Of a stretch of 64,000 nt of DNA, positions 1 to 8,417 are shown piece by piece. The position numbers were made by a program, and so were the translations under genes. Location: positions 682,001 to 746,000 of the forward strand of contig NZ_JBEWYP010000001.1 in NCBI RefSeq assembly GCF_040566555.1. Direction: 5' to 3'. The notes under the pieces were generated by a model. It saw only the letters and a list, made by a program, of their open reading frames with translations, was not told where the DNA came from and did not search any database. Within the stretch, counting starts at the first letter, position 1, and every line of letters begins with the position of its first letter. Source of the DNA: Sediminicola sp040566555 (lineage in GTDB: Bacteria; Bacteroidota; Bacteroidia; Flavobacteriales; Flavobacteriaceae).

Positions 1-453
1 ATCTACCAATGCGGCTCCCTGATCTTGATATTCTTTAGCCGCAGTAATAGGTGTTGTCTCCAATTCCCCATAAAAAGGAAAACCTCCCTCTATGCCCCTA
101 ACCTGTACCAACTTTGCGGCATCAGTTTTAGGGAAGGCGGCCATGGAAGCAAAATTGATTTCTTTCGCATTGGCACCCCCCAAGGAATCCATTAGAAATT
201 GCACCCGCTCATTGGGCGGCTTTCCGCTGTCTATTATAAAATCGGCACCCATAAGTGCCTTGGATTGTAATTGAATATTGTCTTTGAGGTTCTCCCCAAA
301 GGACTGAATGGATACTACGGCTGCAATCCCCAAAATGATGGAGGCCATAAAAAGTACCAGCTTGCTCCCACTGGCCCGGCCATCGCGCCATGCCATTTTT
401 AACAGCCATGAGGTTCCAGCCTTTGAATATGGTGTAGAATTCTTATCGATCAT
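1..453 (-). CDS. ABC transporter permease, FtsX/YbbP-like (partial, N-terminus only)
   Basis: The reading frame is open from ATG at 453 down to base 1, giving 151 residues with no stop; the rest lies outside the window. It begins with a short cytoplasmic tail, then LVLFMASIILGIAAVVSI, a first membrane helix at about residues 32-49, then a soluble domain rich in PNERVQF/VQVRGIEGG. This is the layout of FtsX/MacB-type permeases of the YbbP group, which handle lipids or lipoproteins at the envelope rather than classical nutrients. Its ATG overlaps the TGA of the upstream ATPase gene (ATGA), so the two are translationally coupled. Family is clear; substrate is unknown. Confidence 0.85.
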   Translation of the reverse strand, partial: MIDKNSTPYSKAGTSWLLKMAWRDGRASGSKLVLFMASIILGIAAVVSIQSFGENLKDNIQLQSKALMGADFIIDSGKPPNERVQFLMDSLGGANAKEINFASMAAFPKTDAAKLVQVRGIEGGFPFYGELETTPITAAKEYQDQGAALVD

Positions 454-1136
454 CCAGCAACTGTTTGGTCTTCCATAATCCTACCCCCTTTTAATCGTAA
501 TATGCGCTGGGTCTTCTGCGCTAATTCCAAATCATGGGTGACAATCACCAAAGTGGTTCCCAATTCTTTGTTTAGCTCAAAAAGTAGCTGTACCACCTTT
601 TCCCCGGTTTCGACATCCAAATTCCCTGTAGGCTCATCGGCGAACAAGATGGAAGGCTTATTGCAAAAGGCCCGTGCCAAGGCAACCCGTTGTTGCTCCC
701 CTCCGGAAAGTTGTGAAGGATAATGGTGGATACGATCAGCCAGGCCTACCTTGCCCAAAAGTTCCACGGCCCTTTTTGTGGCACTCTTGTCCCCTCTTAA
801 TTCCAAGGGCACAGCCACATTTTCTAGGGCAGTAAGAGTAGGTAACAATTGGAAGTCCTGAAAAATAAAACCAACATGCTTGTTTCTCAACTGTGCCCGC
901 TCATCTTCATTTAAACTGCCTAGATCCGTGCCACATAACGCTATGGAACCGGTATCGGTTTGATCCAAACCTGCACAAAGCCCCAAAAGAGTGGTCTTAC
1001 CACTTCCTGATGGCCCAACAATAGAGAAGGTTTCCCCCTCTTCTATATCAAAACTGATATCTTGAAGTACCGTTAATTCCTTGGACCCACTGGTATAGCT
1101 TTTCCCTAGGTTATGTATGTTTAATATCTTTGTCAT
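450..1136 (-). CDS. ABC transporter ATP-binding protein (LolD/YbbA family)
   Basis: This 228-residue ATPase energises the FtsX-like permease encoded just downstream. Walker A is GPSGSGKTT at residues 41-49, the Q-loop is in GFIFQDFQLLP, the signature LSGGEQQR is at 143-150, Walker B is ILFADEP at 163-169, and the switch histidine is H201 (VTHD). Length and motifs fit the LolD/YbbA/MacB-like group that partners with single-helix FtsX permeases, usually in lipoprotein release, efflux or cell-wall hydrolase control. The gene overlaps the permease gene by four bases. It is transcribed away from the esterase at 1210; in YbbA-YbbP systems a TesA-like esterase (ybbA-tesA) is the classic divergent neighbour, exactly as here. 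Confidence 0.95.
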   Translation of the reverse strand: MTKILNIHNLGKSYTSGSKELTVLQDISFDIEEGETFSIVGPSGSGKTTLLGLCAGLDQTDTGSIALCGTDLGSLNEDERAQLRNKHVGFIFQDFQLLPTLTALENVAVPLELRGDKSATKRAVELLGKVGLADRIHHYPSQLSGGEQQRVALARAFCNKPSILFADEPTGNLDVETGEKVVQLLFELNKELGTTLVIVTHDLELAQKTQRILRLKGGRIMEDQTVAG

Positions 1137-1209
1137 TTCCCTACTTTTATATTCACTTTCCGAAAGGAAGCAAAATAAAGAAATGATTTTGATTAAAATC
1201 CGTAAGCCT

Positions 1210-1908
1210 ATGAGAACCCTGTTAACCTTTTGTTATTTTTTGGCATTCCTACTTACCGTTTCCTGCGGGGAGAACGCCACCAAAAAAGAATCTCAGGACA
1301 TAAATAAGGAAATCCAAGAGGAAAACAACAATAGTACAACAGCCTCTGAAAAGGTTATTCTATTTTTCGGCAACAGCCTAACCGCCGGTATGGGCTTAGA
1401 TCCCAATGAGGCCTTTCCAGCCGTGATCCAACAGAGACTGGATTCCCTTAATTTGCCCTATACCGCAGTGAATGCCGGCCTTAGCGGAGAAACCACTGCT
1501 GCAGGAAAAAACAGGATCAATTGGGTCCTCAATCAAAAGGTGGACATTTTTGTGTTGGAATTGGGCGCCAATGACGGACTTAGAGGTATTCCCCTGGAAG
1601 AAACCCGCAGCAACCTCCAGACCATCATTGATAAGGTACTGGCAAAAAATCCGGAGACAAAAATAGTCCTTGCCGGGATGCAGATACCCCCTAATATGGG
1701 TCAGGAGTATACTTCCGAATTTAGGGAGATATTTCCAGAATTGGCCGCAAAGAACAATGCGGCGCTTATTCCTTTTCTTTTGGAGAAGGTGGCAGGGATC
1801 CCATCTTTGAACCAAGCGGATGGCATTCACCCAACCGTGGAAGGTCAAAAAATAGTAGCATATCAAAATGTATGGCCGGTTTTAAAACCCTTACTCATAG
1901 AAAAGTAA
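1210..1908 (+). CDS. SGNH-hydrolase lipoprotein, TesA-like arylesterase/lysophospholipase
   Basis: The predicted product is 232 residues, an esterase or thioesterase/lysophospholipase of the GDSL/SGNH family anchored in the envelope. I chose ATG at 1210 because it gives a lipoprotein signal (MRTLLTFCYFLAFLLTVSC) with the modified cysteine at residue 19; the longer frame from 1117 would overlap the divergent ATPase gene and add an unlikely charged leader. Block I is GNSLTAG (residues 54-60, with N in place of the usual D), block III contains GAND, and block V is DGIHPTVEGQ with the catalytic Asp and His. It is divergent from the YbbA-like ATPase, an arrangement known for tesA and ybbA. Substrate cannot be read from sequence. 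Confidence 0.9.
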   Translation: MRTLLTFCYFLAFLLTVSCGENATKKESQDINKEIQEENNNSTTASEKVILFFGNSLTAGMGLDPNEAFPAVIQQRLDSLNLPYTAVNAGLSGETTAAGKNRINWVLNQKVDIFVLELGANDGLRGIPLEETRSNLQTIIDKVLAKNPETKIVLAGMQIPPNMGQEYTSEFREIFPELAAKNNAALIPFLLEKVAGIPSLNQADGIHPTVEGQKIVAYQNVWPVLKPLLIEK

Positions 1909-1911
1909 GCT

Positions 1912-2298
1912 ATGAAAAAAAGCGAGGAATTTGAACAGATCTTAAATGGTTACTCTCCCAATATTCAAGAATTGGCCCTGGCCACTAGGCAACTTATTTT
2001 CACGGTATTGCCACAGGTGGTGGAAGTGGTATGGGGCACACAAAAAATAGCGGGCTATGGTACAGTAAAAAAGAAAATGACAGAACATTTTTCTTGGATA
2101 ATGCCTGCAAAAAACCATGTGACATTGGGATTCAATTATGGGGCAGAACTCCCTGATCCTAAAGCCCTCTTGGAGGGAAGCGGGAAATTATACCGCCATA
2201 TCAAGGTAAAATCCATGAAAGACCTCAACAATCCCGATCTCAATGTGCTCTTAAAGTTTGCAACAACATACCGTGTTCCTCCCCTTAGTACGAACTAG
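1912..2298 (+). CDS. DUF1801 domain protein
   Basis: This 128-residue cytoplasmic protein starts three bases after the esterase stop and so is probably cotranscribed. It shows the DUF1801 pattern: an N-terminal helix (FEQILNGYSPNIQELAL), a central VVEVVWGTQKIAGYG strand-turn, then CFNYGAE-like strands (here VTLGFNYGAELPDP) and a C-terminal IKVKSMKDLNNPDL. Proteins of this family resemble iron-chaperone/YdhG-like folds, but no biochemical role is firmly established. No signal peptide is present. Confidence in family is moderate to good; function is unknown. Confidence 0.75.
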   Translation: MKKSEEFEQILNGYSPNIQELALATRQLIFTVLPQVVEVVWGTQKIAGYGTVKKKMTEHFSWIMPAKNHVTLGFNYGAELPDPKALLEGSGKLYRHIKVKSMKDLNNPDLNVLLKFATTYRVPPLSTN

Positions 2299-2395
2299 TC
2301 GTTATTTGCGATAATGTAGCTATAATCGTATCATATTATGTTACTAATTACTTACTTTTAAAAAAAATAAAAAGAGATATACAAAAATATAAATC

Positions 2396-2866
2396 ATGAC
2401 AGATACCAACAACTTTGCACACGCCGCCATGATGATTAGAAAACCAGTAGAACAGGTTTTTATGGCCTTTACCAATCCCGAAATCACCACAAAATTCTGG
2501 TTCACCAAGAGTTCCGGTATGTTGGAAAAGGGAAGAACCGTAGATTGGACCTGGGAAATGTACGATCACAGTATTCCGGTACATGTATTGAAACTGGTCA
2601 CCAACGAATTGTTGATCATAGAATGGGGCGAAGGAGATAAAAAGCAGCTTGTAGAATGGGAATTTAAAGCCTTGGATGACTACAGGACATTTGTTTCCAT
2701 AACCAATACAGGATTTAAAGGCTCCCCAGATGACATAGTATCAGGTATCAGGGATTCTACAGGAGGATTTTCGTGGGTATTGGCCGGCTTAAAAGCCTAT
2801 TTGGAGCATGGAATAGAATTGAACCTTGTTGCCGATAGATATCCCAAAGAATTGGGGAACCACTAA
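2396..2866 (+). CDS. SRPBCC-fold protein (AHSA1-like)
   Basis: The 156-residue product matches the START/Bet v1-like SRPBCC superfamily, AHSA1 branch. It opens with an I-R-K-PVEQVFMAFTNPEITTKFWF segment, typical of the first helix pair, and continues with the alternating strands GRTVDWTWEMY, VHVLKLVTNELLIIEWG and RTFVSITNTGF, then the long C-terminal helix GGFSWVLAGLKAYLEHGIEL. Such proteins bind small hydrophobic ligands or act as general stress proteins; the ligand is unknown. No signal peptide. It is preceded by a 97-base AT-rich gap and is followed by the agmatinase-like gene 42 bases downstream. Confidence 0.82.
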   Translation: MTDTNNFAHAAMMIRKPVEQVFMAFTNPEITTKFWFTKSSGMLEKGRTVDWTWEMYDHSIPVHVLKLVTNELLIIEWGEGDKKQLVEWEFKALDDYRTFVSITNTGFKGSPDDIVSGIRDSTGGFSWVLAGLKAYLEHGIELNLVADRYPKELGNH

Positions 2867-2908
2867 ATCCGATCAAAGGTCATTTTAATATAAATCCAAG
2901 CTCCACCT

Positions 2909-3685
2909 ATGTCCAATATCATCATCCAAGGAATTAAGTACGATGAAAAATCTTCCTATCAAAAAGGTCCGGCCCAAGCACCAGAACTAATTAGAAAAGC
3001 CTTGCACTCTGGCTCCATGAATTATTTTGGCGAAGTTGGAACCACTATAGAAAGTGGCCAAATCCTGGATAAGGGTGATTTTGAGATCGCCTCCTATTTT
3101 GATATTGAAGAGATCACCAAAACCCATTTGAACGCTGAGTCTAAAATTCTGACCCTTGGGGGTGACCATTCCATAACCTTTCCTATTGTAAAGGCCCTGC
3201 ATGCTAAATATCCGGTTTTGGATATTCTGCATATAGATGCCCATGCAGATCTATATGACAACTATGAAGGGGATCCTTACTCCCACGCTTGTCCCTTTGC
3301 CCGAATTATGGAAAATGGATTTGCTGTGCGATTGGTGCAAGTAGGAATCCGTACCTTAAATACACACCAAGCGGAACAAGCCAAAAAGTTCGGAGTGGAA
3401 ATCCACCCTATGAACAACTTAAATTTGTCGAGCCTTACAAAATTCAAAAATCCACTTTATATCTCCTTGGATATGGATGGATTTGATCCCGCTTTTGCAC
3501 CTGGAGTATCCCATCATGAACCGGGCGGACTTACCTCTAGGCAGGTTATTGATCTCATTCAGAATATCGATGCTGAAGTAGTCGGAGCCGATATCGTAGA
3601 ATACAATCCTACGAGGGATTTTCAGGATATGACCGCTTTTTTGGCGGCAAAGATGATGAAGGAAATCTTGGCGAAAATGCTTTAA
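2909..3685 (+). CDS. Agmatinase/arginase-family ureohydrolase
   Basis: A 258-residue manganese enzyme that hydrolyses a guanidino compound, probably agmatine to putrescine and urea or a related substrate. All metal ligands are in place: GGDHS (H87), DAHAD (D110, H112, D114) and SLDMDGFDP (D188, D190). The loop after the last motif reads APGVSHHEPGG rather than the APGTGTPE usual for agmatinase, so the substrate may differ (formimidoylglutamase, guanidinobutyrase and arginase are alternatives). No signal peptide. The next gene, 38 bases on, is an ATP-grasp protein on the same strand, suggesting a shared transcript. Confidence 0.88.
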   Translation: MSNIIIQGIKYDEKSSYQKGPAQAPELIRKALHSGSMNYFGEVGTTIESGQILDKGDFEIASYFDIEEITKTHLNAESKILTLGGDHSITFPIVKALHAKYPVLDILHIDAHADLYDNYEGDPYSHACPFARIMENGFAVRLVQVGIRTLNTHQAEQAKKFGVEIHPMNNLNLSSLTKFKNPLYISLDMDGFDPAFAPGVSHHEPGGLTSRQVIDLIQNIDAEVVGADIVEYNPTRDFQDMTAFLAAKMMKEILAKML

Positions 3686-3723
3686 GATTACCTTTCAACC
3701 CTACCAATATCAGTATTAGATCA

Positions 3724-4530
3724 ATGAAGACCATATTATACGTTACCGATTTCTATTATAAGGCCAAAGGCCGAAAATATTATGAGGAAGATTTGTATAT
3801 CACCGCCCACCTAAAAGATCATTTCAACATCCTGATAGGACACCCCCATCAGGTATTATCCTACTTGGATGTAGCGGATGCACTCGTATTTAGGAACACA
3901 GGATCTGTCATTGGCTACCAGGAATATTTCAAACAGTTTGTAGAAGAGGTGAAAGAAAAGGATATTATCACCTTCAATTCCCTTGATGGCAAGGCCGATA
4001 TAAAAGGCAAGCAATATCTATTGGATCTAATGGATCTGGATTATCCCGTAATTCCCACCATTGACCATTTGAAGGATTTGGATAAACTCGGTGATCCTAC
4101 AACCTTTGTAGTAAAACTAAAAAATGGGGCCGACTCCATAGGGATGGAATTCCTGACCAAGGAAGAAGTACTAAAAATTGATTTAAAAGGCAGGCTGATT
4201 CAACCTTACCTCGATTTTGAGTATGAAGTTTCGTTCTATTACCTCAACAATAGTTTTCAATACGCCCTTTACGCCCCAAATAAAGAAAAACGATGGGATT
4301 TACAGGAATATACAGCCACAGATGAAGACCTGGTCTTTGCAGATAAATTTGTCCATTGGAACAACATGGAACGGGGCATCGTACGTATAGATGGATGTAG
4401 GCTGAAAGACAATTCCCTGTTGTTGGTAGAGGTGGAAGATTTAAATCCTTTCCTGTCCCTAGATGCCCTCAGTGAACCTAAAAAGATGGATTTCATAAAA
4501 AATTTCATTTGTGCCCTAGAGCAATTGTAA
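3724..4530 (+). CDS. ATP-grasp domain protein, function unknown
   Basis: A 268-residue soluble protein with an ATP-grasp layout. An N-terminal Rossmann-like region (about 1-90) includes VADALVFRNTGS; then FNSLDGKADIKGKQYLLDLM precedes the ATP-binding subdomain with TTFVVKLKNGADSIGME (the lysine strand and glycine-rich loop), IQPYLDFEYEVSFYYLNN, and near the C-terminus VRIDGCRLKDNSLLLVEVEDLNP, where the acidic residues and Asn would bind magnesium. Similar proteins resemble glutathione synthetase/RimK-type ligases, which join a carboxylate to an amine. The length is short for a full ligase. It follows the agmatinase-like gene, so an amine or polyamine conjugate is a possible product; that is inference. 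Confidence 0.7.
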   Translation: MKTILYVTDFYYKAKGRKYYEEDLYITAHLKDHFNILIGHPHQVLSYLDVADALVFRNTGSVIGYQEYFKQFVEEVKEKDIITFNSLDGKADIKGKQYLLDLMDLDYPVIPTIDHLKDLDKLGDPTTFVVKLKNGADSIGMEFLTKEEVLKIDLKGRLIQPYLDFEYEVSFYYLNNSFQYALYAPNKEKRWDLQEYTATDEDLVFADKFVHWNNMERGIVRIDGCRLKDNSLLLVEVEDLNPFLSLDALSEPKKMDFIKNFICALEQL

Positions 4531-4619
4531 CCAAACCTCAGCAAGCAATATCTGGCTCCTGATTCTAAAAAAAATAGTACCTTAACGTAACACACCAGCT
4601 AAACTTAAGGCTCACCTAT

Positions 4620-5684
4620 ATGGCTAGAATTGTTAAAAAAAAGAAAGAGGAAATTGGCTTGGCACCGGATACCCTATACTTCAGGGGCAAAAAAAAAGCT
4701 GAGAAGGTATATTTACGATTGATCGACTTTGATTCTGACAACTTGGAGGAAAGTGCCGTACAGACCGTAAGGCAGGTTTTGGAGTACCAGGAAAAACCTA
4801 CGGTTACCTGGTTCAATGTAGACGGGCTGCACAACATTACGGTCATGGAAGAGATTTCCAAAGGGTTCAATATTGACAAGCTTATCCTCGCCGATGTCAT
4901 GGACACCGAGGCAAGGCCCAAAGTGCATGAATACGCCAATTGCATCTATCTTTCCATCAAAATGTTGCAACAGAATGAGAAGACCCATAAGATAACGGTA
5001 GAAAATCTAAGCCTCATCCTAACGGATAAGGTGCTTATTTCCTTTCAGGAAAAAAAGGGAGATGTTTTCGATCCTGTTAGGGAGCGGATAAGAAACAACA
5101 AGAAAAGAATTCGGAATTCTGGAGTCGATTATTTGGCCTTTGCCCTCTTGGATATTGTGGTGGACAATTACATCTACATCATAAGTGTCTTAGGAGATAA
5201 TATTGAGGCCTTGGAGGAAAAGCTGTTACAAGACCCAAACCAAAGCGTCATAGATGAGATCAATGCCTATAAGCGGGAACTGAATTTCCTACGGAAAAAT
5301 ATCAACCCCTCTAGGGAAATGATCTTGGCCCTCTCCAAAATGGAATCCGAATTTATTGAAGAGACCACCTATGTGCATTATAAGGAACTGCTGGCGAATG
5401 CCAACCAAGCGGCGGAATCCTCCGATAGCTATCGGGAAATATTATCCGACCAGTTGAACATCTACCATACCATGATAAGTAGCAAATTGAACGATATCAT
5501 GAAGTTCCTGACCGTTTTTTCGGTCATTTTTATCCCCCTGACCTTTATAGCAGGGATCTATGGGACCAACTTTGATGTGCTGCCAGAACTACATTACCAA
5601 TACAGCTATTTTATCATGTGGGGGGTTATGATCGCTGTGGTCATAGGAATGCTGATCTACTTTAGAAGAAAAAAATGGCTTTAA
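4620..5684 (+). CDS. corA: CorA-family divalent cation transporter (GTN variant)
   Basis: A 354-residue inner-membrane magnesium/cobalt channel of the CorA/Mrs2 family. The large N-terminal cytoplasmic domain includes VTWFNVDGLHN and the long stalk helix region RELNFLRKNINPSREMILAL. Two C-terminal helices follow: SSKLNDIMKFLTVFSVIFIP and FIMWGVMIAVVIGMLIYF, ending in the basic RRKKWL. The pore-mouth signature between them reads GIYGTNF where most family members have YGMNF, so the methionine of the GMN motif is a threonine. It stands alone, preceded by a short AT-rich gap and convergent with the ridA-like gene. Confidence 0.93.
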   Translation: MARIVKKKKEEIGLAPDTLYFRGKKKAEKVYLRLIDFDSDNLEESAVQTVRQVLEYQEKPTVTWFNVDGLHNITVMEEISKGFNIDKLILADVMDTEARPKVHEYANCIYLSIKMLQQNEKTHKITVENLSLILTDKVLISFQEKKGDVFDPVRERIRNNKKRIRNSGVDYLAFALLDIVVDNYIYIISVLGDNIEALEEKLLQDPNQSVIDEINAYKRELNFLRKNINPSREMILALSKMESEFIEETTYVHYKELLANANQAAESSDSYREILSDQLNIYHTMISSKLNDIMKFLTVFSVIFIPLTFIAGIYGTNFDVLPELHYQYSYFIMWGVMIAVVIGMLIYFRRKKWL

Positions 5685-5745
5685 TCTAGATAAAGGCATG
5701 ATAAAAAAGACCGAAACATTCTTCTTCCTTTCATAGCCTTTTCAA

Positions 5746-6198
5746 TTATTCTTTAACCGCTACTACCTCTATTTCTATTTTGGCATTGGCGGCCAATCCA
5801 CTGGCGGCAAAGGTAGTTCGTGCTGGTTTTTTGGTAAAGTATTGGACATATACTTCATTAAAGGCCGCAAAATCCTCAATATTACTGAGGATCACCGTAC
5901 ATTTTACCACTCGGTCCAAATTCATTCCATGGTGTTCCAAAACTGCAGCAATATTTTTAATGACCTGCTCCGTTTCGGCTTTAATACCTCCTGTAACCAA
6001 AGTCCTCGTGCTATGGTCCATTCCTATCTGACCGGTCAAAAAGTACATCTTTCCCACGGCTACGGCATCGCTATAAGGGGCGGATTGCCTTTTCTCTTCA
6101 TGTGACGCATGGAAAACTAGGGAAGATTCCTCTTGGGCATTTAGTGTTGTTACTAAGACCAATGTAAAGGCGATAAGTAGATATAATCTATTTTTCAT
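5746..6198 (-). CDS. RidA/YjgF-family protein with a signal peptide
   Basis: A 150-residue protein of the RidA (YjgF/YER057c/UK114) family, whose members hydrolyse reactive enamines and imines formed by PLP enzymes. The catalytic arginine is present in KKPARTTFAASGL, the YSDAVAVGKMYFLTGQIG strand pair is typical, and the C-terminal IEIEVVAVKE is intact. Unusually, residues 1-21 (MKNRLYLLIAFTLVLVTTLNA) form a clear Sec signal peptide followed by QEE, so the protein is predicted to be exported, whereas classical RidA is cytosolic. It converges with corA and is divergent from the HerA-like gene. Confidence 0.9.
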   Translation of the reverse strand: MKNRLYLLIAFTLVLVTTLNAQEESSLVFHASHEEKRQSAPYSDAVAVGKMYFLTGQIGMDHSTRTLVTGGIKAETEQVIKNIAAVLEHHGMNLDRVVKCTVILSNIEDFAAFNEVYVQYFTKKPARTTFAASGLAANAKIEIEVVAVKE

Positions 6199-6264
6199 AA
6201 TGCAAAGTGCTTAATTGGCTACCATATTGGCGGTAGCACCCTTTTATGTTCATTAAAATTAGCC

Positions 6265-6281
6265 TATTTTTATCAAAAATA
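6265..6281 (+). promoter_or_regulatory. Palindromic AT-rich box in front of the HerA-like gene
   Basis: TATTTTTATCAAAAATA is an inverted repeat (TATTTTT / AAAAATA around ATC) placed six bases before the ATG at 6288. The same 17 bases, with the same six-base distance to the start codon, occur at 9646-9662 before the VOC gene. It may combine a -7 like element (TATTTTTA) with an AT-rich translation start region, or be an operator. Role is inferred. Confidence 0.4.
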
Positions 6282-6287
6282 TACCAC

Positions 6288-7808
6288 ATGAGTACCAAAG
6301 ACCAATTCTTTGCCCACATTGAGGAGGGATATACCACCAAAGGAGACTTTATCACCATGGGTTCTGCCATTTTGGATGGTGAAACCGTAACCAACGCTTT
6401 TGTAAAGATCCCATTAAAAACCTTGAACAGGCATGGATTGATTGCCGGAGCAACAGGAACAGGAAAAACAAAGACATTACAGGTTATAGCAGAAAATTTA
6501 TCGGACAAAGGTATTCCGGTACTCTTAATGGACCTAAAAGGAGATTTGAGCGGTCTTGCCCAGCCCAGCCCGGGACATCCAAAAATTGATGAGCGCCATG
6601 CTAAAATTGGGATCCCTTTCGAAGCCAAAGGTTTTCCTGTGGAAATCCTATCTCTTTCAGAACAGGGAGGGGTAAAATTGAGGGCAACGGTTTCCGAATT
6701 TGGGCCTGTCCTCCTATCTAGGATCTTGGACCTATCAGAAACCCAAGAAGGTATCGTCGCCGTGGTATTTAAATATTGTGACGATAACAAAATGCCCCTT
6801 TTAGATTTAAAGGACTTTAAAAAAGTATTACAATACGCAACTGGGGAAGGTAAAAAGGAGTTTCAAGACAGTTATGGTAGGATTTCCACCAGCTCTACTG
6901 GGACCATCTTACGAAAGATCATTGAATTGGAGCAGCAAGGGGCCGAATTGTTCTTTGGAGAGAAATCTTTTGATGTAGAGGATCTTGTACGCATCAATGA
7001 AGACGGCAGGGGTTATATCAATATCCTTCGCCTTACGGATATCCAAGACCGACCAAAATTATTCTCCACTTTTATGTTGAGTCTTTTGGCCGAAATATAT
7101 TCAACCTTTCCTGAGCAAGGGGACAGTGATAGGCCAGAATTGATTCTGTTTATTGATGAGGCCCATTTAATTTTCAAAGAAGCGTCAAAAGCGCTGATGG
7201 ACCAGATTGAAAGTATTGTAAAATTAATACGTTCCAAAGGAATTGGTCTCTATTTTGTGACCCAAAACCCAACCGATGTGCCCGATGATGTCTTGGCACA
7301 ATTGGGACTTAAAGTACAGCATGCTTTGAGAGCCTTCACTGCCAAAGACAGAAAGGCAATTAAATTGACTGCCGAAAACTATCCCGATTCCGAATTCTAT
7401 GACACCAAGGAAGTATTGACCTCTTTAGGTATTGGAGAGGCTTTGATTTCTGCCTTGGATGAAAAAGGTAGACCTACGCCCTTGGCCGCAACCATGTTAC
7501 GGGCACCCATGAGCCGTATGGATGTGCTTACGGATAGTGAACTTAAATCTATCGTAGACAATTCCAAATTGGTGAAAAAATACAACGATATTGTAGACCG
7601 CGAAAGTGCCTATGAAATATTGAACGAGAAAATTGAAAAGGCCGAAATAGCAGCTGAAAAGGCAAAAGAAAAAGAAGAAAAAGAAACTGTTAGCAGAAGA
7701 TCTACCAGAAGAAGAACAAGCACAAGACAAAACCCTGTAATTAAAGTACTTACCAGTGCTACATTTATTAGAGGTGTTTTAGGAGTGCTAAAGAAAGTAA
7801 TGCGTTAA
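6288..7808 (+). CDS. HerA-like helicase/ATPase (DUF853 family)
   Basis: A 506-residue P-loop ATPase of the HerA/FtsK group, DUF853 (YjgR-like) branch. I start at ATG 6288 (MSTKDQFFAHIEEGY) rather than 6246. Walker A is GATGTGKTKT near residue 70, followed by VLLMDLKGDLSGL; Walker B is ELILFIDEAHLIF near residue 300; RSKGIGLYFVTQNPTDVPDDVLAQLG is the typical sensor region. The C-terminus is a charged helix (EKAEIAAEKAKEKEEKE) followed by a basic Arg-rich tail. HerA proteins pump or resect DNA, but the DUF853 branch has no settled role. No nuclease (NurA) gene is nearby. Confidence 0.9.
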   Translation: MSTKDQFFAHIEEGYTTKGDFITMGSAILDGETVTNAFVKIPLKTLNRHGLIAGATGTGKTKTLQVIAENLSDKGIPVLLMDLKGDLSGLAQPSPGHPKIDERHAKIGIPFEAKGFPVEILSLSEQGGVKLRATVSEFGPVLLSRILDLSETQEGIVAVVFKYCDDNKMPLLDLKDFKKVLQYATGEGKKEFQDSYGRISTSSTGTILRKIIELEQQGAELFFGEKSFDVEDLVRINEDGRGYINILRLTDIQDRPKLFSTFMLSLLAEIYSTFPEQGDSDRPELILFIDEAHLIFKEASKALMDQIESIVKLIRSKGIGLYFVTQNPTDVPDDVLAQLGLKVQHALRAFTAKDRKAIKLTAENYPDSEFYDTKEVLTSLGIGEALISALDEKGRPTPLAATMLRAPMSRMDVLTDSELKSIVDNSKLVKKYNDIVDRESAYEILNEKIEKAEIAAEKAKEKEEKETVSRRSTRRRTSTRQNPVIKVLTSATFIRGVLGVLKKVMR

Positions 7809-7815
7809 ACAACCT

Positions 7816-8367
7816 ATGAAAAACAAGAATATTTTTGCCTTGGCCCTAGTTGCCATGACCTTTATACAATGTCAAAAAGCAGATAAGGAATTTTTAATCA
7901 CCAAAGATAACGTTGGCAAAATAAGCCGAACCACTAAGGTGTCCGACTTAGAAGCACTTTATGAAAAAGACTCCATTGTATTGGACACAAACGTTTCCAA
8001 ATTAACCTCAACCCAAGAAAAGATTCAGGTCTTCGAAAAAGGCGGGGTCCATTTATTGACGCTGACGCCCACTACGGACAGTATTCCTACCATTGAGAAT
8101 ATTAGAATTTACGATCCTCGTTTTGTATCCGATAAAGGGGTTAGTCTTCTTAGCACCTTTAAGGACATCAAGGACAACTATACCATTGATAAGATTGTGA
8201 CCTCCATGAATAATGTGGTCATCTTTTTAAGTGATAGCGATATGTACATCACCATAGACAAAGAGGAATTGCCAGAAAGTCTGCGCTATGCCTATGCAGG
8301 TGACATTGAAGCTGTACAGATCCCGGATGTGGCCAAAATAAAATATATTATGGTTGGTTGGGATTAA
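7816..8367 (+). CDS. Hypothetical lipoprotein
   Basis: A 183-residue protein of unknown function. The N-terminus MKNKNIFALALVAMTFIQC is a lipoprotein signal with the acylated cysteine at residue 19. The mature part is a mixed alpha/beta domain with ITKDNVGKISRTTKVSDLEALY, LLTLTPTTDSIPTIENIRIYDPRF, and LLSTFKDIKDNYTIDKI, resembling proteins found only in Flavobacteriia. It starts eight bases after the HerA-like gene, so it is probably on the same transcript, although one is an exported lipoprotein and the other cytoplasmic. Confidence 0.75.
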   Translation: MKNKNIFALALVAMTFIQCQKADKEFLITKDNVGKISRTTKVSDLEALYEKDSIVLDTNVSKLTSTQEKIQVFEKGGVHLLTLTPTTDSIPTIENIRIYDPRFVSDKGVSLLSTFKDIKDNYTIDKIVTSMNNVVIFLSDSDMYITIDKEELPESLRYAYAGDIEAVQIPDVAKIKYIMVGWD

Positions 8368-8417
8368 TTCCATCTACCATGAATGCCATCTCGAGAGGTG
8401 AACCAACAAAATACGTA

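Noticed and set aside
1117..1209. N-terminal extension of the esterase frame to ATG 1117
   Set aside because: It would overlap the divergent ATPase gene start and bury the lipoprotein signal that begins at ATG 1210.
8358..8417. Cupin start at TTG 8358 or ATG 8379
   Set aside because: The first overlaps the previous gene by ten bases and neither adds recognisable cupin sequence; ATG 8418 is a cleaner start, though 8379 remains possible.
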